Made by a program: the position numbers and the translations under genes. Below the pieces are notes generated by a model that saw only the letters and a program-made list of their open reading frames with translations, made no database searches and was not told the origin of the DNA. From Ancylostoma caninum (lineage: Eukaryota > Nematoda > Chromadorea > Rhabditida > Ancylostomatidae), in the NCBI GenBank assembly GCA_037903475.1, contig JBAJFG010000442.1, forward strand, positions 1,389,001 to 1,453,000: 64,000 nucleotides of DNA, read 5' to 3'. Positions 48,610 through 59,064 of this stretch are shown in pieces; positions within the stretch are counted from its first letter, which is position 1; each line of letters begins with the position of its first letter.

Positions 48610-50059
48610 ATATTTAAGTACATATTATATAAAAGTAAATTATAAAAGTAAATACATACATATTTAGGTGCTGAGATGCTATCATTGTTATAGTTTTTTT
48701 ATACTGATTTTGCATACACGCCTTTGTTGATTTTCAGAAAAGAAATCACCTACTGAAATACGTAAGTGTGGTTACATCCAGCAGACAGCCAGAACAGGAA
48801 CAGTTCTCCGCCAATAATCTATGTATTGGACTACACAAATTAGGACCTTCAGTAGCTTTTCTGCAACGTTTTTGTTTTTCAAATTTCTGATCCAAGTAAA
48901 TACATAGAGCTGTGGCTACACTCCATGTGGATTCTAGCAGCTCGCATCGCGATCACTATCAGTGCCTATCGATTTTTCTTGGGAGGCGGGGGGGGGGGGA
49001 GAGTTGGAGAGTGGTTGGTGACACTGCTGGGCTAACCACGCAATCGATACGTAATAAAATCGATGTGGACAGTGAAGCAGATTACTAGTGGACAGCAGTG
49101 GTAGACCAGAAAGTGGGCGTGGGAAAAAAGTGGGGTCTCCGCCGTTTTGGAGACCCAGACTGAAAATAAAATTAATAAAAATATCAATGATTAGTCAGGA
49201 CCTGTATGCTTCACTGAGGCTACCCAGGATAGGAGGGGTTGATGATCTAGTTAACGGTGAGTAAATCTGGGAAATGCTAACACATTTACACTGGGTAGTC
49301 TCAACGATGCATGCTGCGCCAGGGAGGGGGGGGGGGAGGGGTGTCCACACTCCACTAGGCAAAACTGACCATTTTGCCCAAGCGCCACCCTGTGGCCCTG
49401 ATCCCGAAGCGATTCCTCGGCTGTCTGAACACATGATGGGATCTGGATGCGTTCTGTTCATCCGGTGCACTGCCGAGCATTGCTATTTTTCTGCAAAAAC
49501 TCGTTTACTCCGAGCATCTGAGTCGGTGGGTAGAGCTTGAAGTTGTCCCTTAGAGCAGCCAAATTTCGTTTCGTAGGCAATAGATCCCGATAGGGGTAAC
49601 AGCTGCTTGTATGGCTGCCAGGTAAAGGGTAAATTTGGGTATGTCGACGTATTTACGACAGGTTTTCTCAATGATTTACGCGGCCTCCCGCCTGTGTTGG
49701 CTTTTTGACAAGTCTGAGAAAGAATTACCAACTACATATCTGTTTGCTACCGCCCTTAGCCGCATGCGTAATCGAAATTATCCAGGGTGAACGTTTAGTG
49801 TTGCCGACTTTATCCCTGCAAATTGGAGGTTAACCTGTCTGTTCTGGGTAATCTCAATGATGAATGTGAGCCCCAATAACGATATTTCCATGAGCTGCAT
49901 TGTTTCGAATGAGAAAACATTGGAAGCCCTCAAGAAAAACTAACGAAAACCACTTGTGAAAAGAACATTCATTGAGAGTCAATTGTACACTAAGAGATGC
50001 AAATTGTACAACAGAAGACACGTTCATTAGACGATGAATCGACATTCAACCGTGGTGGA
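48610..50059. other. Intergenic repeats between Ly6-like and EB-module genes
   Basis: Two dispersed repeats recur here: the CTCCATGTGGATTCTAGCAG / CCTATCGATTTTT family at about 48920-49060 and the ACACTGGGTAGTCTCAACG family at 49250-49330, with a related piece at 49780-49865. A stretch at 49100-49160 (AAGTGGGCGTGGGAAAAAAG) is an inverted match of 35930-36000. No gene seen. Confidence 0.45.
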
Positions 50060-53000
50060 TCAGCAGCAAATGTTGCCAGCCTGACAAGTCTTGCCACCAC
50101 CACAGACACCGTTTCGGCAGGCACCGAACGGCATTACGTTATTCGGACATTGTGGGCAACAGAATCCATTGTTACACGTGAAGCCTCCAGGGCAGATTCC
50201 CTAAAATTGAGTAGCGATTAGCGCATTGCTCAGGTAAACAGGTAATCGAAAAATCAGAGAATGGTTAGAAATTATTGTTTTGAAGCTGTTATATGACTAA
50301 TATAATAGTTGAACAAGTTGCAGCAGCCGAAACGAGCTTAATGATGGGCACATACTCCGCGTGGAGTGTGGCAGCCGGTGCCGCCAACGCTTGCACGACT
50401 CATTTTTGATGCCTATCGATTTTTAGGGCCTACCATCGGAGCGACACACTCGAAAAATCAATAGCCGTAGTAATCAGAGCTGCCGAGCGATGAAGATGAT
50501 GCGCGCTATATTCTCCTTAGTGTATGACAAGACCTTGCACCAGGATGAATCATTGAGTTATCCAGGATAAATGTATTTACTTTGGTGTAGCAATATGTAA
50601 ATATGGGTGGTGTTAGCACACTTACCCTGGGTAACCTCAATGATGCATGCGACGTCTGGGCTGCGTTAGAGTAAATTTGAGCGGATTCAGCGAGAGAGTG
50701 TATACGGTCAAATTTCCTTCGTCATTGACAGAGTGCCGCCAAATTTAGGTGTCACACTATTAAGAACCAACAGGTATTGGAGGCAGTATACTTCCTGTTC
50801 GCACCCAATCGATCGATACCTATGACTTACATTGTTGCATCGCCCTGCACTTCGGCCAACCGGACATTCACAGCAGTAGTTCGACGCGGTGCAGACACCC
50901 GACGAGCACATACCGTTCGTGCAAGAGCCGAGGGCTGCCAAACCGCCGCATGCTTCTGGAATATTCTTGGTTATTTTAGGATACCCAAAAATCAGTTTAT
51001 TAGGGGTGCGGGCAAGTGAGCGGAGCTTACGATTCCACTCATTTCCAGTTGTTGTACAGCACAATCCCGTCATACACGTTTGACCGGCTTGACACTGACC
51101 CCGTCCGCTACATCGAACCTCGGATAGTTGTCCAGATGGGCAGATACCTTTGAAAAGTTCAACACTAAGCGAAGGCGAGGGGTGAGGAGGTTAGGTGAGC
51201 ACCTACCAAAGCGATTTGAAGGAGCAGGTGTTGTGGGGACGGTGCAGCAGCATCCGTTGATACAAGAAGATACACCACTAAAAAGAAGACAAATAGCTAA
51301 TTGTAAGGAAACGTTCTTTCCTACAACATTGTACGTGAAGCTCTCCGGAATAGTTGTGCCAAGCTTCATGCAGTAAGGATGATATATTTGAGAAGGAGTA
51401 TGAATTAGCAAAATGAGTTCCAGTATTTTTGAGTTTTGATGTCAACATAGGACTAATGTTTCGCATTGAGATGAAGCCGTTTAATTCCGACTTTTAACGT
51501 CCATCGATCTTCAAGCTGACGGAGGAACAGCGGAGCGTGGGGCCTACTTCTTCATTGTCTTTATCGTCTTACGGTCTTCTCACACCTTTCATGGCTGAGC
51601 TTAGGTACTATGAGCACGAACAAAACTCAAATGAACCTTCTTTGATGAACGATCTAAGGTCGAAAACGTCATGTTAAACTATCACCCTATGCCTGATGCT
51701 CACTTCATGATAAATATGTATATAAGGCGTGATGCATACCTGTAAAAAGGCGTGCACTGTGCAGAATACGTGCAGCCTACATTGAGATATCGGCCTCCGT
51801 TGGGGCAAACTGCTTGATTTTGACATGCTGAAAAGTCCTTTCGGTGAAAATGCGTTTAAATTCTTTGCTTTCTTCTGTTCTATTAGTATGACCATGTACA
51901 TTTCAATTCTTCAATGATCGATTCAGAGGAAGCTATTTACCTGCAGTTTGTGGTACATATTTGTCTAGAGAAGAAGCACTTTTTTAAACTACAACATAAT
52001 TCACATTTTATATACTCAAAACAGCAGGAGAAAAATTCTAGTATTCGTATTTACTCATATCGAATATCTTGAATGAACCTCTGAATAAGTTTAGTTAAAT
52101 ATTGGAGCATTCGAGAAATGAAGAATCCTATGGTCGTAAAGGGAAGAGTAGAGTGAATTTAGAGGCCTCTTGTTATCAGATTCTATTCCAGTTTTCCTTG
52201 TATTTTTTCTTAATCCCTTTGAAATTTTTCCTTACCAGAAGTCGGATATTTAGTCGCGTATACATTATGTCATGTTATTCAGACCTAAGCGTAGTACATA
52301 CTGCTGAGCAAGTTCAATATCGCTATCCGAAAGTGCGAGTCACTAGGTTCATCGTTCAGTATTTTGCTCACGAATTTGTTTCCTTTTGTTTAACTGGCTG
52401 TTTTGCCAAAATATTGTCGAACATTCACTATTATAGCAACTTCGCTCGCTCCTGACGAAAATTTGGAAAAAAATTCGCGTTTTTCTACCGCAAAATAACG
52501 ATTAAATAAGGAGTTTAATTTGCAACTATGCATTTTCATGCAGAGGCTTCCTTAATCGGTCGACATTCAAAACTACATTTTCAGCGTTCGCTCCGCAATA
52601 ATGAAATACGTTGGCGCGTTTTGGATGAAACGTTGTTTGTCGAAACAAAGAAGGGTTGGCGTTGACGCAGCTGGTGCAATAACGGAGGCGTCGACGATTT
52701 GGGAAGTGGAAAAGCGTCGACACTTTATTGAATTCATTAATGGGCCTTTTGTAGATGATGGTGTTTACAGATTTCCATTGTAGTTGTTACGGAGGGAAAG
52801 CATGACATTTGTTGCTCGTTCTTCCTCAGTGACATTAACGAAATAACCGAGCATGGTTGTTCCTCAGAACAGATCCAAAAAAGCAGCCAAGTCATGTTTG
52901 CGGAGCTCTGCTACAAACTCCGGATTAGTATATCCGAGATCACTGCTGACGTTTCAGGTTTTAGAGAGACTTGTTGTTTTTTTTTTCAAATTCATAAAAT

Positions 53001-54466
53001 AATGACTCTTATACAATGTATGTGTGTGGAAAACCTTCAAGATCTTGGGGTGGGGAACGGATTGGAAGTTAGTGCTTGAAAAGAATAAGATGGTTTCGTG
53101 TGGGGTAGACGTGAATCCCCTAGTACCTCATCTTTGGTTATGTTAGCTAACAAGAGGCAACGCTCGTACCCAATACATTTTGTCGGGTCCAGCAAATATT
53201 TTATTTTAGTTCTATATCTCATGAACGTGAACAGCAAACATCAAGAGTAAGCGAAATACAATCAACCTACAAAAAAATTTGTACTGAATTAGTCAACAGC
53301 AATACTATGTACACTAAAACATTTAACACCAACACTTATGGATATGTTGGTATGGCTTGGATACCCCAATCCAATAAACTTTCATTCGCTTCTACATACA
53401 TACATACATACGTATGTGTGCTCAATCATTTCACAACTGAATATCTTCATCTGGTTCAGCTATCACGCACCAAAAGTGCCAGATCCTCATCTTTTCGAAA
53501 AATTTCCTGAGAATAACATCCACCTGTTTGACCAGTTTCGGTTTCACCTTATCTCAAGATGTTTCAATTCATTTATTAATTTGAGTTTTTGGATAGTTGC
53601 ATGCCTATGTAGGGATGAACGCAAACCCATCAAAAGCGTGTGTTCGTTGCCATACGAATATCTTTTATTTATATTATTTATTATTATATTATTATTATAT
53701 ATTATTTATTACATCATTATTATTATTTAATATTTGCAGAGTTCAGTTTTCCCATCTTGATCAACTGGCTACCACGAAAACTTTTCCATTATAGTTCTCC
53801 AAAGCAACCCTCTGCAAGCACTGTATTCAAATCAACTTAGTCATCATTTGATTTTGCTTTAGTTTTTACTAACCCAGCGTCCACCGCGTTTATACTTCGC
53901 AGCTGTGCAATCTGGTGGGCTAGAATGAAACCCTGTTATGCGTAATATTCCCATGTTTACGAAAGAGGTTAACTCACGTGTACTGGAGTAGTACTGGTTC
54001 GGATATACGCCACACAAATAGAATGTTTGCCGCTTGTGACGGATCAGCGCTCGATCATCCACGAATGTGCTGAGGGCTGACGATGACGTCACAAATGTGA
54101 TTATGGAGAGGAGTGGAACTAAAACAATTGATTTACTGAGAGGAGAACTATGAAAATTCAGTTGTTGAAGCTCAGGGATTTTCGATGAGTACCAAGATTT
54201 ATTGTTTGAAAGTTGAAAACAAAAGTCCAATACGGCAGAATTTAACCACAAAGCAGATACATTTATTTGAAGTCTTATCGGGAAAATCCACCAGGAAAAG
54301 AAGAAAGAACACGAGGAATTTTTCAATGAGTTCAATTTTTATACAGTAAACGACTCCTGTTGACTACATCTCACTTACAAAAAGAAAGGGCATCCCACCT
54401 ACTGTTTGTCCAATTATATGACTTTTAAACGAGGAACCATAGAGAAATAAAGGACTCACATAGCAT
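50060..54466 (-). CDS. Secreted cysteine-rich protein with EB-type modules
   Basis: Seven exons keep phase: 54466-54460 (ATGCTAT), 54118-53978, 51827-51740, 51277-51207, 51147-51031, 50955-50831 and 50200-50060 (TGA), giving 229 residues. The start MLFPLLSIITFVTSSSA is a signal peptide. RHKR at residues 29-32 is a furin-like site, so a short propeptide may be removed. Then come repeated cysteine modules of nematode EB/lustrin style: CPNGGRYLNVGC...CINGCCC; a linker VPTTPAPSNRF; ICPSGQLSEVRC...CMTGLCC; ACGGLAALGSC...NYCCECP; ICPGGFTCNNGFCC; and CRNGVCGGGKTCQAGNICC at the end. Disulfide-rich, extracellular; function unknown, possibly cuticle or secreted product. The second intron is 2.15 kb and may hold a 24-nt optional exon. 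A palindromic TATA box lies upstream. Confidence 0.87.
51941..51964 (-). CDS. Possible 24-nt optional exon of the EB-module gene
   Basis: After TTCTCTAG the minus strand reads ACAAATATGTACCACAAACT GCAG up to a GTAAAT donor. Placed between the exons 54118-53978 and 51827-51740 it keeps phase 1 on both sides and adds eight residues (KYVPQTA plus altered edges) before the first cysteine module. Length a multiple of three and correct phase support it; the donor is weak. Confidence 0.35.
51970..53870. other. Interior of the large EB-module gene intron
   Basis: An ATT-rich low-complexity run is at 53655-53735 and a (TACA)n run at 53393-53412. At 52560-52783 the plus strand is open after a CATTTTCAG acceptor and ends VEKRRHFIEFINGPFVDDGV..FPL; frames also read through on other strands and I recognise no family, so no gene is called. 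Confidence 0.4.
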
Positions 54467-54503
54467 GATTTCACTTTGTGGCTGCGTTTCTCATGGCAGC
54501 ACT

Positions 54504-54526
54504 GTGTTGGCTTTATAAGCCAACAC
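54504..54526 (-). promoter_or_regulatory. TATA box inside a 10-bp palindrome
   Basis: GTGTTGGCTT and AAGCCAACAC are perfect inverted repeats separated by TAT, with TTATAA (54513-54518) at the centre. On the minus strand it reads CTTATAAAGCC, 38-60 nt before the ATG of the EB-module gene, the right place for a TATA box. The symmetric arms could bind a dimeric regulator or a nuclear receptor-type factor; this is inference. Confidence 0.45.
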
Positions 54527-54529
54527 TAG

Positions 54530-56365
54530 GAAATGTTTGTCCAGGTGTCGCATCAGACGCTCACAGTGGAGGCTGATTTTTTCTCTATCACGGCATTCTT
54601 TCCTCCGGAAAAGGGTAGCTTTCTGGACGAATAACGCTGCAGTTACGAATTTTAATAATGAATCCGCTCACGTTTCCAAGGAGGACAAAGGGGAGAAAAT
54701 ATTTTGGATGACTACTGCAATTAAGGGAAGTGCAGTAGATGGTAAAATTAAAATCAGTTGCTAAAATTGCGCTGGAGTGAATCAGTGGGGTATATGAAAG
54801 AAGAAAATATGACTTACGGCTTGTTTCGAATATTTGACGGAGAACGAACTTCTTGACAGCTGCACTCGAGAAATTAGAGGATTCTTGGTGCAATTACTGA
54901 ATTGCACGACGTTGCTTGTATGTGTGAGGATGATTTTCACCGGTCGTCATCATTCAGACTGATCGCAAATGTTCTAATACACATGTAGACAGAAGCACTC
55001 TTTGTCGTGAAGCTTAAACAGTGAGTAAACCATATAACTGCTTTCTTACAACCAGTAAACCAGGATAAAAAAAGGGAGGAATCAAACAAATGCAAAATGA
55101 AAAAAAAACAGCAATGAGGATCCAGGGAAGATGCCACCGAAAATGTTTTTTTTCACAAAAATTCAAAGGAAAAATATATTCATCGAAGCACCTCATGTTC
55201 TGACAGCACCTATTTTCTCGTCTTCTTTTTATATTTCAAAAAAAAAACTGAGGAAGAAGTTATACGATTCAAGATATTTCAGTATATGATATGCACGATA
55301 TGCATAACGTACATATGTACATGTGTTTGTTTGTCATTTCGTTATCATTTATCAACGTTTGACATATATCACTTCACAACTCGAAAAATTTCCTGAAAAA
55401 ATAAAATTTCAAATCCCTCCTCTCATTTCATAGTTTCAAGCAATGTAAGAAGCAACTGACGTTTTTCTTCTGCTTTCATTCGTCTCTAGCTTTCGACCTC
55501 CCGATTTCTCAGCAAGCCGTTTCTGAAGTGATCGTTATTTTTAATGGAGGCTTTCTCCTAAAAAAGGATATTTGCACTTTGCAAAGTCTGGCCATTTCCT
55601 GTATCTGCATACATTGTGATGTTTCTCGTGAGAGCTGAGAATGATGTAAGTTTGCGCAAAAAATTAAAATAGTATTTAGTTCTAAACAATAAATGAGAGA
55701 GAACTGCCTGATTTCATGTGCTTTCTGTAGAAACACCACCGCGAGTACATCGCATTCACTCGATTTTTTTTGCTAAGAGAACTTCTACACTCTCTTCTTA
55801 ATCAAAATGCATTAGAATGAAAAGAAAAGAAATGTATCAAATTTTTTTGAAACGACTTTCTGGTGGATGACGTTGGTTGAAAATTAAGCTATTTTGGAAG
55901 GACTCGAAGGCATCACCTACGGAAATTTTCGTCTTGAATATTTCAGCATGTTGTTGTGGTATACATAGAGGCTGCTTAACACTTTCGTAAAGCTGAAAAG
56001 TTCTGATAGCACCGGGATGGTCCTTTTAGGAGCTAATGGTTCAGTAGTGAGCAACGGGTGGGGTCGAGTTGCACGGGCCATGGGATGTGGACCGATATAG
56101 TCCGTTACAAAAACGACGATAGTTGAATATTCGTGCCCATGATCTGCATTTCTCGCCAGCCTCTCCCAATAGGGCATTATTTCTCGCATTTTATATTTCT
56201 CTGGTATCTTCACGACTATGTTCCCTGGTGAAACACACTGTATCAAAAGATTGATAAAGCCACCCTTTTAATTGCTGGATCTTCGCACAACTGCTTATTT
56301 TTATCTTACCTCAACCTTTCCGCTTTCTACCAAAAGAAATAAACACTGGGAGATGTACACTAATC
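54530..56365. other. No supported gene
   Basis: Open frames on both strands are short. A minus-strand frame at 55917-56246 shares its 3' part (around 56060-56130) with repeat-like sequence at 10120-10190 and 62615-62635, so it is taken as repeat. Several poly(A)/(T) runs. Confidence 0.4.
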
Positions 56366-56367
56366 AA

Positions 56368-56815
56368 TAAAGGCACTACCTAAAAATCTAAATATCATGG
56401 AATTCTCTAGTGGTGAAAAAAAAACTGGAAATTGAAGTTTTGGCAAAAACTTGATGGAACAATAGTCAAACATGTACAAATACCGCAAAATTTTATTAAA
56501 AAAGAGGTCGCGAGTACAAAAAAACAACAAAAATTGCGGGAAACCACCAAAATGGGCCTACATCGAACAAACGTGCGAAGAATCTTGCGAGAGCAGCAAA
56601 AATGCTGATTTTCCTGCACTTGACCAACAAAAGGAACCTCCGACACGCGCGTAACTCATCCAAAGTAATCACCAGCACGCAAGAGTACTTGTTTAAGAGA
56701 TGAATGCAGAGCGTTTCCGCTGCTCGTCTTGTACGAAAACTATCCGGATTGTGCTGAGGTTCCTCAAAAAATGAGAATCTGAAAGCCGCACACTTCCGCG
56801 TGTGCTGCCTTTAAT
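56368..56815. mobile_element. TTTAAAGGCA-type MITE, divergent copy
   Basis: Left end ATAAAGGCACTACC, right end GCGTGTGCTGCCTTTAA in inverted orientation, 448 bp apart. The match to the other copies is limited to the ends, so it is a related but older or different subfamily. Confidence 0.45.
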
Positions 56816-57326
56816 TTAGTCGTCTGCCACTAATTGAGCTGCACACCAAGAACAATTTTTGTATTTTTTATATTGAAAAAACTCGGCCAGTATCACCTAT
56901 CAATATGTGAATCTAATGTAGTTCAACTATTGCGATTCTCCGTGTTTTTAACTAAAGCATACATTCACATTTTTGCAAACCTCATGTTTTCTTTTAGTGT
57001 TTCTAGGGTGTCGATATTGGAAACTTGTTCTGATTTGTTTCTGCTGAACATCTTGTGTGCAGTAAATAAAGATGACTAATCAAGAAATGAATAAATAAGC
57101 AGGTAAATAGGTAAATATGTGAACAAATATAAATAGGTGAATATGTAAATAAATATCCGCATGTATATCGATATCTGATGAGGAATGTTAGACAAAACTA
57201 TCAACTACATAATGTTCCTCAAAAATATCAACTATACATAGTGTTTTTTTAATCTCAAACCAATAGTGCATGTACTTTTGCTATCCTCAAGGAAAAAGCA
57301 GGTTTCATTCTTTGAGAAGATAAAAA

Positions 57327-57845
57327 ATGGACAACCTACATATCAATGCATTTGATGAAAATCAAGCAGGATTCAAATTCGTGCGTAGAAAGCTAAACGA
57401 CACTGTCCATCCAGAAAATATTAAAGAGCTCTTTCTTCTGAGTTTCCCGTTTCACGGGACATTCTTAAAGGAGTTTCCAGTGACTCGAATGTTAGATGTA
57501 CAAGGATCTTCTAGACATGTCAGAAGTGCACAGCGGCTTGCGAGGGCACTACTCACACAAATTAAGAGTGCAAAGTTATATAAAATATCAGGTTTGCGTA
57601 GCATCGACAATGTACATAGCAGAACAATCCAAAATATCTTTGACTTTAGTATTGACAGTCATTCACCGTGTGGCAGGCAGAAGGTCAGTGCTGCTCTAAA
57701 AGATGTCATTGCACAGTGAGTGAGAGTAGACGCTCTCCCAAATTTTGTCTTCAACGCCATTTTTTTCAGAAGTTTTTTCGTTGCCAGGGAAAGTTCATGG
57801 AACAGAAGGAATGCTGCTCTGATCGGGCAGAATTCAGTGCATTAG
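57327..57845 (+). CDS. Small two-exon gene, unknown family
   Basis: Exons 57327-57715 and 57770-57845 (TAG) join in phase over a 54-nt intron (GTGAGT ... TTTTTTTCAG), a textbook nematode intron. The product has 154 residues, begins MDNLHINAFDENQAGFKFVR and ends RNAALIGQNSVH. An in-frame stop precedes the ATG. No signal peptide or membrane segment; the middle is basic (RHVRSAQRLARALLTQIKSA). I recognise no family. The clean intron is the best evidence; a pseudogene or retroelement piece is the alternative. Confidence 0.45.
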
Positions 57846-57849
57846 TTTT

Positions 57850-58244
57850 CATCTGGTCTATTTATTTCTTTATTCAGTACACTCGAGGTACACCATAAAC
57901 AAGAAAAACACTGAAAACAGAAGAAAATGCTAGAAGTTCCTCATTTTGTCTGCACACACAACGCTCATTTTCGTAGCTGGTTCACCCGTGACGGGGTTAC
58001 CAGATCGTTCTCCTTTCAAGAACTTTAAAGTGGCCACCTGTGGAATCCTTCTCCCGTATACTTGCTGACCAAAAGTATAGACAGCTGTTACTTAGGTGTT
58101 TCGATTTTTGTTGGATAACCTCATTGTGTTTTCCAGGTCGTTCAAATGAAAGAAGCCTACAAACTGATGGGAGCTGCTCGGAATAGAAAGAAAAACGGAA
58201 GCGAATGTGGCCACAATGAGATTTCAAATTCAGCAGTATAAATT
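57850..58244. other. No supported gene
   Basis: Sequence between the small gene and the next mobile element. No splice-supported exon, RNA motif or repeat was recognised. Confidence 0.4.
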
Positions 58245-58246
58245 TA

Positions 58247-59062
58247 CAGAGTGCGCCATAAGTTCTTGCACACAAAATTTAATACCGCCACAGTAGCGGA
58301 ATTTAACGCAATGGCACGACCTCCGTGGCAGCACCAAACCAACTCAATAGCAACTCATATAACCTAACAGATCGGGAATATGTCCTCATTTGCTTTCGGT
58401 CTAAGTCGGGAGGGAGGCACACCAATCGCGGCACGGAGAATCGATGTCACGTCGAACTAGAGCCACTCTTCAGAATAAAGTTGTTTTATTTTCATAAGAA
58501 CGACGGAGTAGATGCAAAAGGCGTTGAAGAATTTTGGTGTTAGAACGGAGACTGTTTTCGCTCTCAAGAATTTAAAAATGTTTTTGAAAAGATGCCCGAT
58601 CAGAGTAATTTTTTCTAGATTTTCGTTCTTCACAACATAAACGTCACCCTCAGCTTTATCTGAACAGCATTTTAGGTGAGAAGAGACCTGCTGCATTGAA
58701 TTCACGTTGGTAACTCAAGAGCTCAGAATCTGCTGATGGAGTAAGTGCGTTTCCTGGGATGGTGCGCCGAGGAAATTCTGTGCTGAGAGCCAGCTGCCAA
58801 GCAGCTCTAACCTGAAACCGATGGACTGTTGTACGCTACCGTATTAAAGAGCCGTATTCATTCATTCAAGAGCAAATTAAAAGCTACATTATACATGAGT
58901 ATGAACTTGCACCATTGAGATGAGGAAAAGCTTTGGAAGTCAATTTCTTTTGAGTTGTTACTGAGTTGGCTTGATGCAACCGTAGAGGTCATACCATTAC
59001 ATTGAATTCTACGGTGGTTGTGATGGTACTATATGGTGTGCAAGAACTTATGACGCACCCTT
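58247..59062. mobile_element. Tc1/mariner-type element with CATAAGTTCTTGCACAC ends
   Basis: GAGTGCGCCATAAGTTCTTG then CACAC at the left is matched inverted by GTGTGCAAGAACTTATGACG then CACCC at the right, 816 bp apart; TA precedes the left end. End sequence of the CAG[A/G]GTGCG type fits the superfamily. Only weak coding traces remain inside. Confidence 0.75.
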
Positions 59063-59064
59063 CA

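Noticed and set aside
53859..53911. Possible third exon of the EB-module gene (CTAAKYKRGGRW)
   Set aside because: Its exit phase does not match the next cysteine exon, while skipping it joins 53978 to 51827 in perfect phase.
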